From Prevotellaceae bacterium (GTDB lineage Bacteria > Bacteroidota > Bacteroidia > Bacteroidales > Bacteroidaceae), in assembly GCA_015257125.1 (NCBI GenBank), contig JABZKU010000001.1, positions 1 through 64,000 on the forward strand: a stretch of 64,000 bases of DNA, in the 5' to 3' direction. A model generated the notes under the pieces. It saw only the letters and a list, made by a program, of their open reading frames with translations. It had not been told where the DNA came from and ran no database searches. Shown in pieces: positions 35,856 through 44,768 of the stretch; the first letter of the stretch is position 1; every line of letters begins with the position of its first letter. The translations under genes and the position numbers were made by a program.

Positions 35856-36004
35856 GCGCACTTCTTCGAGCACCCTCACCGAGTGCACCCTCCGTCGCGG
35901 CAGCCGAACGAATCGTTCCGCACTTTTCGACCTTTCGTCTCGCCCTCTCGATTTTACCTTCACCCGCCGCGGCGTTTTCATCTCGCGGACACGCCCCTAC
36001 ACAC

Positions 36005-36255
36005 ACGTCGCGATCGCGTACGCGCACTTCACCGAGTTCCGATTTTCTATGTTCACCCTTCACCTCGCTTCTAACTAATTCGTACAGAGAAGGTTGCGGT
36101 GAAGGAAACGGTGAACTTTGTGTGAAGGCAGTGAAGGTGAAGCCTTCACACGCAACGCGTTGATCATGAGTAGTTTATGGCGAAATGGTGAAGCGGTGAA
36201 CACAAAAATCGAAAAACGCCGGACGCGCGCGCATTACGCGCGCGAGGGCTTTTCT
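36005..36255. repeat. Intergenic inverted-end element, copy B
   Basis: The left part (gcgatcgcgtacgcgcactt, then a T-rich spacer and ttcacccttcacc, to about 36065) is the imperfect inverse of the right part (36182-36250: ggtgaagcggtgaac, an A-rich spacer, then ggacgcgcgcgcattacgcg). The centre has ggtgaagccttcacacgcaa. Same family as 9136-9530 and 54155-54495, here only about 250 bases long. Confidence 0.65.
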
Positions 36256-36291
36256 GAGGGTGGGAGAGAGGGCTGGGGTTACCGGACTCAG

Positions 36292-36538
36292 GTCATGAAG
36301 AACTCATTGATACATTTACGCGATAAAATTCTACTGAGGAAAAGGTAGCTGATCGAAACTGTAAACGACGAGTTGAAGAACATCGTTCAGATTGAACACA
36401 CGCGCCACAGGAGCATCGGAGGGTTTGCCGCGAATCTCATGGCGGCCATGACAGCATACAGTTTCTTACCCAAAAAGCCTTCGCTTAATATTGAAACCAT
36501 CGAAAAAGAAAGGAGAATTGCTTAGACCGAACTCAGGT
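36292..36538 (+). pseudogene. IS982 transposase C-terminal relic with its right end
   Basis: The frame from 36295 reads MKNSLIHLRDKILLRKR, then a TAG at 36346-36348, then LIETVNDELKNIVQIEHTRH and LMAAMTAYSFLPKKPSLN, ending in a stop at about 36523. This is the C-terminus of IS982 transposases. The element end gcttagaccgaactcaggt (36520-36538) follows at once. The N-terminal two thirds are missing. The end truncates the gene on the opposite strand. Confidence 0.75.
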
Positions 36539-36713
36539 GGATAAGAACATAATTCAGGGTGCAAGGTCTGCAACTCTTTATAATCACATTTTTTTTCTCT
36601 TCAAAAATGTTTGCAAGTCCAGGGGTGAGTGCAACAATTTCATCAGACTTAGCATTGTATATAACCATGCCTGTTGAATCTTGTAAGTAGAGATTGTATC
36701 TGCTGGTCTTCAT
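36522..36713 (-). pseudogene. N-terminal stub of probable radical-SAM-type peptide maturase
   Basis: The ATG at 36713 lies one base past the stop of the barrel-protein gene (TAAAATG), so translation is coupled. The first ~58 codons, MKTSRYNLYLQDSTGMVIYN followed by AKSDEIVALTPGLANIFEEK, resemble the N-terminal peptide-recognition region of Bacteroidales radical SAM/SPASM or pseudo-rSAM maturases, which often begin with xxSRYN...IYN. The gene is cut at 36538 by an IS982 end that supplies the last residues LSSV and the stop. No CxxxCxxC is retained. The family is inferred from a short stretch, so it remains uncertain. Confidence 0.5.
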
Positions 36714-36714
36714 T

Positions 36715-39606
36715 TTATCGTGTTTTAGGTGACAGGTTGAACTTATAGATGGCGTGCAACATGAAGTAGGAAGGAATGACATTGTGGTAGGTTTCGGTGC
36801 GGCCTTGTGCATTGACTGTGCGTGTCACGTTGGAAAGTTCGTGCAGCAGGTCGAAACCATCGAGAGCAAAGGTCAGATTTCCGTGCAGAATGCTGCGCTC
36901 GAGGCGAAGGTTCCAAATGAAGTGGTTGGTGTTGAGCTGCGTGTCGGTGTAGCCTCGACGGCTGAATACGGTGAAGTCCGTGCTCAGTCCCACCTTACCC
37001 GGCAATGGGAGGCGTGCAGTCAGTCCGTAACTGTAGTCCCACGCGCTGATCTCCTTGAAGTCGCTGCGTCGGCCGGTCATGCGATTGTAGCTGCCTTGCA
37101 CTTTTGCTCCCAAGTGCCAACCGCGTTGAGAATAGTTGACCGAAAGTCGTTCACGGAGATAAAGACTACCGATGGTGCTCAACTCATGCGTGGTACTGCC
37201 GACCACGTTGGCCATATCGACATTGTGGTCATAAGAGAAAGAGGACTGGTTGCTCCAATCGAAAGCTTTGTTCGCACCAAACTGTCCATTGGTGCTGAAA
37301 GTGCCGTCGGTGCGCCAGTTGCCGTTTACATTGACCGGGCGCGTCATATAGCCTCCCGTGGCAGGATTGTAGGTGCGTTCTGTGGCCTGCGCGTTGGAAG
37401 TACGTTGGTAGGACAGATTCAAGTCGTAGAGTTTCCTATGCTTTTTCAGCGTGTTCATTGTGAACGAAAGGTTTTGTGTGGTGCTTGGCTCCAAGTGGGC
37501 ATTTCCCCTTTGGATGTAGAGCGGATTGGAACTGTCCTCCAATTCGAGGGCATAGATAAAGTCGGGCATTGCGCGTGACAGCGAGTAGTTGAGGATGAAC
37601 ACATAGCTGGTCTCTCCTTTCTGAAACTGTTGGTGAAGATAGACCTGCGGAGAAAACAACGCCTGCGTTCGATTTCGGTCGAAGTGCTGCCCGACTTTGT
37701 CGAACAACAAATGCTCCAGTTCCCAACGCAACGGAAGTTGGAAGGCTATTGTAGTGCGGTTTTGATGCTTCGTGCGGTATTCCATGCGCAGGCTTACCTG
37801 ATGCTGCCGTTGCCACAAACGCGAGTGTCCACTGTTGGGCGCGTCGAATGCCTGCATCATGTCTGCCGTTGCCGAGGGGAGCATGCCTGGGGCAAAGTTG
37901 GTGTCGGCACCCCATCCCGCAAGCCGGTCGAGGCGGTAGAAGTTGGTGTTGGCATCACGATAGTCTTGCGAATATTTGTAGCTCAAGGTCGGCCAAAACG
38001 CGCCAAAAGGCATTAAATAAGATGCCTCCGTATTGAAGTTGTAATGATGGGAGGGAGCGTTGCGATAGCGGTTGCGGAAGTCGTTTGTTCCACTTCCCGC
38101 ACCGAGATATTCCAAACGATAGTGGTCGAACGTCTGAGCGCGATGTCGGTCGTAAACTCCTGAGAAATTAAAAGAGAAGAAGTCGTTCACTCCCGACTGC
38201 TGGAAAGGACTCCAACGTAATTGATAGGGTGCACTCAAGCGCCAATTCTCGCCATTGCCGCGCATCAGCGAATAGCGACGGTTGCGTGCTTGCTGCTGCA
38301 GACGCGTGCTGCCTGGGCGAAACAGCTCATCGAGCACCTCTCCATTGGGCACCAGCTCAAACGGATTGACGCCCACTTCGCTGGCACGTTGCATGGCATC
38401 GTTGGTGTTTTTATCGTAGTTGAAACTGATTTGCCCTGATTGTCGCACCGCTTTTTTCAGAGAAAATCGATGACTCGTGTTGAACCACGTCGTGTGGTTA
38501 TTCGCTTCCGAACGACTGAGCGAGAAGGAGCGCTGAGTGGGCAGAAAACTCTCATGGTTGTAGGTGGTGAGCATGTAGTTGTCGGTGTGTGTCACGTCCA
38601 CATTGCTCGTCCATTCAAACGTCTTGTGGCGATTTTCGTAACTGTATTCCGCTCCGGCAGTTTTGCTCGTTTGCAAGCCCTGCGGTAGATAGGACGGCGA
38701 CCACTCGCCCTTTGCTCCCGGGCGCCGTGTGTCGTTGGTGTTGTTGATACTGCCGAAAATCGCTAAGCGTGACAAGTCTGAAAATCTCAGCGCAAACAAT
38801 CGCGCCAAGTACTTGTCTTTCGTGCCTCGTGCAGCCTCCGCATTGGCAATCCAGCCGATGGAATATTGACGTTTGAGATTGACGTCCATCACCAGCGGCC
38901 GATCCATTTCCTTCAGACCCGTCATCTCCTCAAAGTCGCTTTGTTGCTCGTAGACCTTGACTTTGTTGACCATGTAGGCAGGAAGGTTTTCCAATGCTAT
39001 TTTGGGGTCGCCGCGGAAGAAGTCCTTGCCATTGACCAACAGACTGCTCACCCGCTTGTCGTTCACCGTGATCACGCCGCTCTCATTGAGTTGCGCCCCC
39101 GGCAGTTGCTCAATCAGCGCATCGAGCATCGATCCTTGCGAAAGTTGGAAGGCGTCGGCGTTGTAAACGAGGGTGTCGCCTTTCATTACCATTTTTATCT
39201 TCGTAGCCCTCACCACGGCCTCTCCCAGCTTTTGCTCCTTGGGACACTTACGCATGAGGGCTTTTTGAGGAATTGTCACAAAACCATTGCTGCGACCGTT
39301 CAACTTTATGGTAATGGGCAAGTAGAGCGGGAAATAATTGGGGTGCTGAAGCCTAATGATATAGTTGCCTTCTTCGGGAACCTTACAATAATAGAGCGAA
39401 GCTGTCCGCACATCGTCATCGATATTGTACGTCCATTCTCCTGAAAAGAGCACCGTCGAATCGGGAGACAATACATCAATAGTTCCATCTTCAATAATTG
39501 CACCAGTGAAAGCGTCTGCAATATGGCCAAACACTTTGATAGAGTCCTTTTGCGAAAAAGCCGGCAAAGAGAAGAGTAATCCAAGAAAAAGGAGAAAATA
39601 CTGCAT
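36715..39606 (-). CDS. Outer-membrane beta-barrel protein of the peptide locus
   Basis: A 963-residue exported outer-membrane protein. The signal peptide is 1-18 (LPAFSQ). A carboxypeptidase-regulatory-like beta domain (FGHIADAFTGAIIEDGTIDV) spans about 24-115. A plug-like part with LDALIEQLPGAQLNESGVIT, LLVNGKDFFRGDPKIALENL and KVYEQQSDFEEMTGL follows, then a long barrel (OMP_b-brl_3 type) ending in FNLSPKTR. It is related to TonB-dependent receptors, but no TonB box is seen. It sits between the Cys-rich precursor (39677) and the maturase stub, 70 bases from the former, suggesting a role in moving or receiving the peptide. That role is inference. Confidence 0.75.
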   Translation of the reverse strand: MQYFLLFLGLLFSLPAFSQKDSIKVFGHIADAFTGAIIEDGTIDVLSPDSTVLFSGEWTYNIDDDVRTASLYYCKVPEEGNYIIRLQHPNYFPLYLPITIKLNGRSNGFVTIPQKALMRKCPKEQKLGEAVVRATKIKMVMKGDTLVYNADAFQLSQGSMLDALIEQLPGAQLNESGVITVNDKRVSSLLVNGKDFFRGDPKIALENLPAYMVNKVKVYEQQSDFEEMTGLKEMDRPLVMDVNLKRQYSIGWIANAEAARGTKDKYLARLFALRFSDLSRLAIFGSINNTNDTRRPGAKGEWSPSYLPQGLQTSKTAGAEYSYENRHKTFEWTSNVDVTHTDNYMLTTYNHESFLPTQRSFSLSRSEANNHTTWFNTSHRFSLKKAVRQSGQISFNYDKNTNDAMQRASEVGVNPFELVPNGEVLDELFRPGSTRLQQQARNRRYSLMRGNGENWRLSAPYQLRWSPFQQSGVNDFFSFNFSGVYDRHRAQTFDHYRLEYLGAGSGTNDFRNRYRNAPSHHYNFNTEASYLMPFGAFWPTLSYKYSQDYRDANTNFYRLDRLAGWGADTNFAPGMLPSATADMMQAFDAPNSGHSRLWQRQHQVSLRMEYRTKHQNRTTIAFQLPLRWELEHLLFDKVGQHFDRNRTQALFSPQVYLHQQFQKGETSYVFILNYSLSRAMPDFIYALELEDSSNPLYIQRGNAHLEPSTTQNLSFTMNTLKKHRKLYDLNLSYQRTSNAQATERTYNPATGGYMTRPVNVNGNWRTDGTFSTNGQFGANKAFDWSNQSSFSYDHNVDMANVVGSTTHELSTIGSLYLRERLSVNYSQRGWHLGAKVQGSYNRMTGRRSDFKEISAWDYSYGLTARLPLPGKVGLSTDFTVFSRRGYTDTQLNTNHFIWNLRLERSILHGNLTFALDGFDLLHELSNVTRTVNAQGRTETYHNVIPSYFMLHAIYKFNLSPKTR

Positions 39607-39676
39607 ATCAATATTATGAAAAAGTTGGTATAATGCTAAAGGGTAAGTATTTCTATAAGTTTATACCGAAAGAAGA

Positions 39677-39970
39677 CTACAAGAGTCCACAGAGGTGTAC
39701 TCCTGGCATATGGGGCGTGGTTGTTGGCACAGCAGTTGTAATATCAACGCTAATACAACCTGAATTTGAGCATTGCTGATTGCTACAATCACCATTTGCG
39801 CAGCTTGCATTTTGACAACCTACATTTTGACATGCTGAATTGGAAGCAGGCAGAGATGTGGCGGGTACGATTCCACCAAAACCTCCCAGCAGATGTCCTT
39901 CCTTGTCTGAGGACATTGGTGTGAGCATTTGCTCACAGTTGGACAAAAGTCCAGTTCTTTTCAATACCAT
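39677..39970 (-). CDS. Cys-rich RiPP-like precursor peptide, GG leader
   Basis: A 97-residue peptide with leader-core layout. Residues 1-30 end in KEGHLLGG (Gly29-Gly30), a double-glycine motif as in Bacteroidales natural-product precursors. The core has Cys at 47, 52, 57, 62, 67 and 72, exactly five apart, with Asn two residues after each of the first five: CQNVG, CQNAS, CANGD, CSNQQ, CSNSG, then C. A Thr/Pro-rich tail and a last Cys94 follow. Met15 (39928) is an alternative start. It heads an operon with the barrel gene and a truncated maturase. Whether it is modified or secreted is unknown. Glycine-leader cleavage and Cys modification are inferred. Confidence 0.65.
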   Translation of the reverse strand: MVLKRTGLLSNCEQMLTPMSSDKEGHLLGGFGGIVPATSLPASNSACQNVGCQNASCANGDCSNQQCSNSGCISVDITTAVPTTTPHMPGVHLCGLL

Positions 39971-40162
39971 AGGGATATCAATTAAAGGGTTAATTAAACA
40001 TTCTCCTATGAAGAAGAAAGTACTTGAAGCAAGTTATACAAATACCTAATAGCACTTAATATGTCCTTTTCCCAGATGTTTGAATCATGTGGCAGGAACA
40101 TCGGCAAATCTACAACATCTTTTCATTTGGGTTGTAAGATATATTAATCATCCTTACCATGT

Positions 40163-40181
40163 GCTTAGACCGAGCTCGGGC
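40163..40181 (+). repeat. Solo IS982-type end
   Basis: gcttagaccgagctcgggc differs at three positions from the end at 36520-36538 and has the same orientation, so the peptide locus lies between two IS982-type ends. It truncates the ATPase gene on the minus strand. Confidence 0.6.
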
Positions 40182-40587
40182 CTGCTAAAGATTCCGTCAG
40201 TCCTTTCTTGAGCAAAAGGCGACTGCTGTCCAGCAGTACCACTTTAAGATTGACGCGTTTGTGCGTGTCGGCATCCCATTCTCTTTTGACGACCTCGCTC
40301 CAGTTGTCAATTTTCTGAATTTCATCGATGACCAGCAAGCGTTCTGTTTCTCCGCGCAGGGTCATGGTCGTTCGTGCCGCTTCCCACACTCGGTGTATCC
40401 AGTCACTGTCTGCCGGGGCAACAGCATCTGCAAGTTCCAGAGAGTGAGGGATGGAGATGTCCTGCAGCACCTGCCCTACGAGGGTCGATTTACCCACTTA
40501 TCTCGGGCCGGCCAGTACTTGCATAAAGCGCCTCGGCTCCTGAATGCGTGCTTTCAGCGTGTGATATTGTTCTCGAATATAATTCAT
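40165..40587 (-). pseudogene. AAA+ ATP-binding protein, stop in P-loop and truncated
   Basis: Minus-strand translation from ATG 40587 gives MNYIREQYHTLKARIQEPRR, then MQVLAGPR*VGKSTLVGQV, where the usual Gln of GPRQVGKST is a TAA stop (40498-40500). The frame continues with LLVIDEIQKIDNWSEVVKRE (Walker B) and SRLLLKKGLTESLAG, then enters the IS982-type end and stops at SSV. This is the start of the DUF4143-type archaeal/Bacteroidales ATPase family. The C-terminal half is lost. It is doubly broken and non-functional. Confidence 0.8.
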
Positions 40588-40740
40588 GCTCAAAATAAAC
40601 AATCAATTCTGGTTCGGATTTTACTCAATTCTACTTCGAATTTTACTCAATTTGGGTTGTAAAAGTACTCAATTCTTTTTGCCCTCCCAAATGAATGAAC
40701 CGTTATCTTCATGCCGTTTTCATCGTGTGTTGTAATGAAA

Positions 40741-40779
40741 GCCCCCGCCGATGAAACCTTACATCGGCGGGGGCTTTTT
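40741..40779. terminator. Bidirectional terminator
   Basis: Perfect 13-base arms gcccccgccgatg / catcggcgggggc with TTTTTA on the plus side and TTTCATT on the minus side, after the ABC permease gene that ends at 40823. Confidence 0.85.
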
Positions 40780-40822
40780 ATAGGTAGAGTTTAGACTGAC
40801 AATATGGTGCAGTCATTGGCGT

Positions 40823-42142
40823 TCAACGATAGCGAACCCATTTCAGAATTTCGCGTACGGTGGGTTTCTTACCGTACATAAGAATGCCGACGCGATAGAT
40901 CTTGCCGGCGAGCCACGTCATGCCGAAGGCTGAGGCGTAGAGGAGTGTGAGGCTGAGCAGTTCTTGCCAAAGGGGGACACCGAAGGGGATGCGCACCATC
41001 ATGACCATGGGGGAGGTGAGGGGGAAGAGCGAAGTCCAAAAGGCCAAGGGACCGTCGGTGTTGCTACTGCTGCCGATGGAGGCATACATGCCGAAGATGA
41101 GCAGGAGGGTGACGGGGAGGGTGAACTGGGTGGAGTCTTCCTGACTGTTGACGGCCGAACCGACGGCGGCGAGGAAGGAGGCAAAGAGGAGGTAGCTGCC
41201 GATGAAGTAGAGGACGAAGCAAATGAGGATTTCGAGGAGGGGGAGATTGAGTGCTGCGGTGAGGGCTTGGGTGATGTCCTCGGGCAGGGCGGGCGTCGTG
41301 CCTTGGAGTTGAGCACCGGCCGCGGCGGCATGGGTGGCCGTGGCTCCTCCGTCGGCGGAGAAACCGAAAACGACGCTGCCCACCGTGAGCAGCAGGGTGA
41401 TGAGCGTGCCCCAAATGGCGAGCTGGGTGATGCCGACGAGGGCGATACCGATGATTTTGCCCATCATGAGTTGGAAGGGACGGACGCTCGACACCATGAT
41501 TTCCATGATGCGGTTGGTTTTCTCTTCGAGCACGCCTTGGAGCACCATCATGCCGTAGGACATGACGAAGATGTAGATGAGCATGGTGGTGAGGAGACCG
41601 ATGGCGCGAGCGAGGGCGGTCGACGAAGTGGTGTCGCGTCCGTTGGCATCCCACTTGTTGGTGCTGGCTTTCACATTGCGCTGCATGTCAGAGACGATGA
41701 CATTGAGCTGCGGAATGTTGTAGTGCTGGAGTTTCTCTTGGCGCACGGCTTCGTCGAGGTTGTTTTCCACATAGTCGATGAGGTCGGGCTGCACTTCCTT
41801 GGCACCGGAGATGCTCAGTGCATCGGGGTGCCGGGAGAGATCGCCGCGAATCTCGACCACGGCTTCGTAGGGGCTGTCGGCAGCTTTGTAGCCGGGACGC
41901 AACACGCTGTCGACGGTGAGTGAGAAACGCGCATCGGGTTTGAAGGCCGCGGCATAGCGACCGGTGGGATCGATGAGCGCGATGTTGCGCGATTGCTCGT
42001 CATTGCCGATGCGACTCAGCAGAACGGGCGTCGCGATGATGCCCACGAAGAGGAAGGGCATGAGGAGGGTGAGTACGATGAAGGAGGTCTTGCGCACACG
42101 GGTGAGGAACTCGCGGCGGATGATGAGGAGTATCTTATTCAT
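40823..42142 (-). CDS. ABC-2 type permease (NatB-like)
   Basis: Membrane half of an ABC exporter with the ATPase at 42135. 439 residues. One helix near 20-45 (LTLLMPFLFVGIIATPVLLS) is followed by a large extracytoplasmic domain to about 190 and then about five helices, with ILEEKTNRIMEIMVSSVRPF-like VLEEKTNRIMEIMVSSV just after the second helix. This layout fits NatB/YhaP-type Na+ or drug exporters. Start 42142 overlaps the ATPase gene end by 8 bases. It is the last gene of an operon from 46884. Substrate unknown. Confidence 0.85.
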   Translation of the reverse strand: MNKILLIIRREFLTRVRKTSFIVLTLLMPFLFVGIIATPVLLSRIGNDEQSRNIALIDPTGRYAAAFKPDARFSLTVDSVLRPGYKAADSPYEAVVEIRGDLSRHPDALSISGAKEVQPDLIDYVENNLDEAVRQEKLQHYNIPQLNVIVSDMQRNVKASTNKWDANGRDTTSSTALARAIGLLTTMLIYIFVMSYGMMVLQGVLEEKTNRIMEIMVSSVRPFQLMMGKIIGIALVGITQLAIWGTLITLLLTVGSVVFGFSADGGATATHAAAAGAQLQGTTPALPEDITQALTAALNLPLLEILICFVLYFIGSYLLFASFLAAVGSAVNSQEDSTQFTLPVTLLLIFGMYASIGSSSNTDGPLAFWTSLFPLTSPMVMMVRIPFGVPLWQELLSLTLLYASAFGMTWLAGKIYRVGILMYGKKPTVREILKWVRYR

Positions 42143-43082
42143 GGTCGGGGACAGAGGAGGTAGAGAGATTGGCGCCGACGGTGCGCACGAAGATGTCGCG
42201 CATGGTGGGGAGATGTTCGGCGAAGGCGATGGGTTCGACTTGGGCGGCGAGGTGGCGGAGGAGTTCGGCGTTGGTGACGTCGGGCGATTTGCGCAGCAGG
42301 TAGGTGCGGTGGCCTTCGGCATCGGGCGCGCCGGCTTCGGTGATCTCAAAAAGGCGGTCGACGGGTTGGAGCACTTCGCCGGCGGCGGTGAGGGAGTAGG
42401 TGTTGTTGCGGAAACGGCGGCGCACGTCGCTCACTTCGCCGCTGAGTACCACGCGGGAGTGGCTGATGAGGGCGATGTCGTCGCAGAGTTCTTCGACGCT
42501 CTCCATGTTGTGGGTGGAGAAAATGACGGTGTGACCGGCGTCGCGGAGTTCGAGGATTTCGCGCTTGAGGAGGTCGGCGTTGAGGGGGTCGAAGCCCGAG
42601 AAGGGTTCGTCGAAAATGAGCAAGGGCGGGCGGTGCACGACGGTGGTGATGAATTGCACCTTTTGCTGCATGCCTTTGGAGAGTTCTTCGAGGCGCTTGT
42701 TCCACCAATTGGTGATTTCGAGTTTCTCAAACCAGGCTTGCAATCGGTTTTTGGCTTCGCGGGCGGAGAGGCCTTTGAGTTGGGCGAGGTAGACGGCCTG
42801 TTCGCCGACTTTCATTTTCTTGTAGAGTCCGCGTTCCTCGGGGAGGTAGCCGATGTGTGCCACATCGTTTTGCGTGAGCGGATGCCCGTCGAAGGTGACG
42901 GTGCCGCTGTCGGGGGCGGTGATGTGGTTGATGATGCGGATGAGTGTGGTTTTGCCGGCGCCGTTGTGGCCGAGCAGACCGAAGATGTGGCCGCGCTGCA
43001 CGTCGATGCTCACATCGTCGAGGGCGGTGTGAGTGGCGAAGCGTTTGCAGACGTGGGAGGCGGAGAGAATGAGATCGTTCAT
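42135..43082 (-). CDS. ABC transporter ATP-binding protein (NatA-like)
   Basis: Nucleotide-binding subunit for the adjacent permease. 315 residues. Walker A GHNGAGKTT at about 38-46, the Q-loop region IGYLPEERGLYKKMKV, signature LSKGMQQKVQ (Ser-Lys-Gly-Met in place of LSGGQ), Walker B LLIFDEPFSGFDPLN and the His switch IFSTHNMESVEE are intact. The C-terminal ~90 residues are an accessory domain. Start 43082 opens at MNDLILSASHV. It is coupled to the permease by overlap. Confidence 0.92.
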   Translation of the reverse strand: MNDLILSASHVCKRFATHTALDDVSIDVQRGHIFGLLGHNGAGKTTLIRIINHITAPDSGTVTFDGHPLTQNDVAHIGYLPEERGLYKKMKVGEQAVYLAQLKGLSAREAKNRLQAWFEKLEITNWWNKRLEELSKGMQQKVQFITTVVHRPPLLIFDEPFSGFDPLNADLLKREILELRDAGHTVIFSTHNMESVEELCDDIALISHSRVVLSGEVSDVRRRFRNNTYSLTAAGEVLQPVDRLFEITEAGAPDAEGHRTYLLRKSPDVTNAELLRHLAAQVEPIAFAEHLPTMRDIFVRTVGANLSTSSVPDHE

Positions 43083-43163
43083 GTGGGGGACATTGAATGA
43101 AAATGTCTGCGGCGCGGCATAATGAGAGCCGGTCGCAGGCACTGGGAGGGAAGACGTAATGAA

Positions 43164-43928
43164 TCAGGGTTCGGATTCGCCTTCGATGTAGTCTTCGAGA
43201 TAGAGTTGCTCGCCGTCAAACACGGCGTAGGTGAAGAGTTGGATCCAGTCGCCGAGGAGGACGACGCGCGCGCTGTGGGAGAGCATGAGGTCGTAGTCGA
43301 GATGGCGGTGCCCGAAAATGAAGAAGTTAATGTCGGGGTGATCTTTGAGATAGGATTTGGCAAAGAGGATGAGGGGCTCTTTGTCTTCGCCTTGGAAGGG
43401 CGGTTCGCGGCCGTCTTCGCGCTTGAGGCGGCTGTGTTTGGCCCATTGCAGGCCGAAACTTACGCCCCAACGCGGATGGAGGGCGGCAAAGAGCCATTGC
43501 GCCACGGGATTGTGGAAGAGGGCGCGAAGGAAGGTGAAACTACGACTTTCGACACCGAGACCGTCGCCGTGGGCGAGGTAGAAAATCTTGTCGGCGATCT
43601 CGACAGTGCTGGGCGAGGTGTGGAGCACGACACCGCACTCTTCGACTAAATAATCGCGCATCCAGAGGTCGTGGTTGCCCGTGAAGTAGTGTACTTCGAC
43701 ACCGAGGTCGGTGAGTTCGGAGAGTTTGCCTAAGAAACGCGTGTAGCCTTTTGGAACGACGGTTTTGTATTCAAACCAAAAGTCGAACATGTCGCCCAGC
43801 AGATAGATGGCGCCGGCTTTGTGTTTGATGGAGTCGAGAAAGCGTACCAAACGCCGCTCTTGCATGCGGCGGCTTTGGATGGCGAGACTGCCCAAGTGGG
43901 CGTCCGACAGGAAATAGATGGGCTTCAT
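43164..43928 (-). CDS. lpxH: UDP-2,3-diacylglucosamine hydrolase (LpxH-like)
   Basis: Metallophosphoesterase of lipid A synthesis, cleaving UDP-2,3-diacylglucosamine to lipid X and UMP. 254 residues. Metal-binding motifs in order are SDAHLGS (Asp9, His11), LLGDMFDFW (Asp46), TGNHDLWM (Asn85, His86), LAHGDGLG and FGHRHLD. It overlaps the upstream comF-like gene by four bases (ATGA). The family also includes other metallophosphatases, but length and motif set match LpxH. Confidence 0.85.
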   Translation of the reverse strand: MKPIYFLSDAHLGSLAIQSRRMQERRLVRFLDSIKHKAGAIYLLGDMFDFWFEYKTVVPKGYTRFLGKLSELTDLGVEVHYFTGNHDLWMRDYLVEECGVVLHTSPSTVEIADKIFYLAHGDGLGVESRSFTFLRALFHNPVAQWLFAALHPRWGVSFGLQWAKHSRLKREDGREPPFQGEDKEPLILFAKSYLKDHPDINFFIFGHRHLDYDLMLSHSARVVLLGDWIQLFTYAVFDGEQLYLEDYIEGESEP

Positions 43929-44752
43929 GTGGTGGAGGTTGTGGGTGGGGACGTGGGGGGAGCGGGCGCATCGCGGTGATAGCGGCGAATTTCTCGGCTG
44001 TCGTACGTTGCGCTGTGATCGGGCAGGCTGAGGTCAGCCGGCTCGGGGCGTCCGAAATGGTAACGACCGGCGGCGGCAAAGGTGAGAAGGCGCAGACGGC
44101 AGTCGGGGAGGGCGCGAAAGGTGCGTGCCACGGCGGTGAGGGTGGCACCGAGGGTGATGACGTCGTCGACGATGAGCAACCGGCGCGCGTTGATGGCATC
44201 GACATCGCGCAGGGCGAAGATGCCTTCGACGTTGGCGTGACGTTCGCTCGGGGCGAGGGTGGTTTGCGAGGGATTGTCGACGGTGCGTTCGATCCAGTCG
44301 GTGCGAACGGGAACGCGGAGCTGCTCGGCGATGCCGAGGGCGATGTGTTCGCTCTGGTTGTAACCGCGCTGTCGTTGGCGTTGCGGCGAGAGGGGAACGG
44401 GGACAATGGCCTCGATGCCGTCGAAGAAGTCGCCGGCGAGGAGTTCCGCCCCCATGACTCGCCCGACAAGGCGGGCGAGATCGGGGCGGTTGTGGTATTT
44501 GAAGGCGTGAACGAGGTGAGCCACGGCGTATTCGGGCTTATACCAGGCGTAGGCATTGACGCGCTCCACATTGGGTTCGCTCCAAAAGAGGCGTTCCAAG
44601 GGATTGCCCGGCCGACCGTCGAAACGGGTGTAGGGCAGGTGGAGCCAGCACGAGGGGCAAACTCCGGCGCCGGACAGCGGGCGCCGGCACATCACGCAAC
44701 GTTCGCCCAAAAGGAGGGCGAGGCCGGAACGGAGGGCTTGCCGGAAGTTCAC
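43925..44752 (-). CDS. ComF-family phosphoribosyltransferase-like protein
   Basis: 275 residues. The N-terminal zinc ribbon has Cys19, Cys22, Cys32 and Cys35. A phosphoribosyltransferase-like domain follows with VPVPLSPQRQRQRGYNQSEH and the PRPP loop RRLLIVDDVITLGATL near 190. ComF proteins assist DNA uptake in competence, and a comEC homolog is in the same window at 61125. The C-terminal ~15 residues are a Pro/Thr-rich tail. It overlaps lpxH by four bases, and 16 bases separate it from the DUF59 gene. Confidence 0.85.
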   Translation of the reverse strand: MNFRQALRSGLALLLGERCVMCRRPLSGAGVCPSCWLHLPYTRFDGRPGNPLERLFWSEPNVERVNAYAWYKPEYAVAHLVHAFKYHNRPDLARLVGRVMGAELLAGDFFDGIEAIVPVPLSPQRQRQRGYNQSEHIALGIAEQLRVPVRTDWIERTVDNPSQTTLAPSERHANVEGIFALRDVDAINARRLLIVDDVITLGATLTAVARTFRALPDCRLRLLTFAAAGRYHFGRPEPADLSLPDHSATYDSREIRRYHRDAPAPPTSPPTTSTT

Positions 44753-44768
44753 GTGGTGGGGGGAGTTT

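Noticed and set aside
35608..36063. N-terminal extension of fkp
   Set aside because: The open frame is longer, but characterised Fkp starts at the MKKLLSLPP position, and the extra part covers a promoter and repeat element.
137..36348. Genetic-code reassignment of TAG
   Set aside because: TAG ends several normal genes here, so the in-frame TAG codons are more simply explained by decay.
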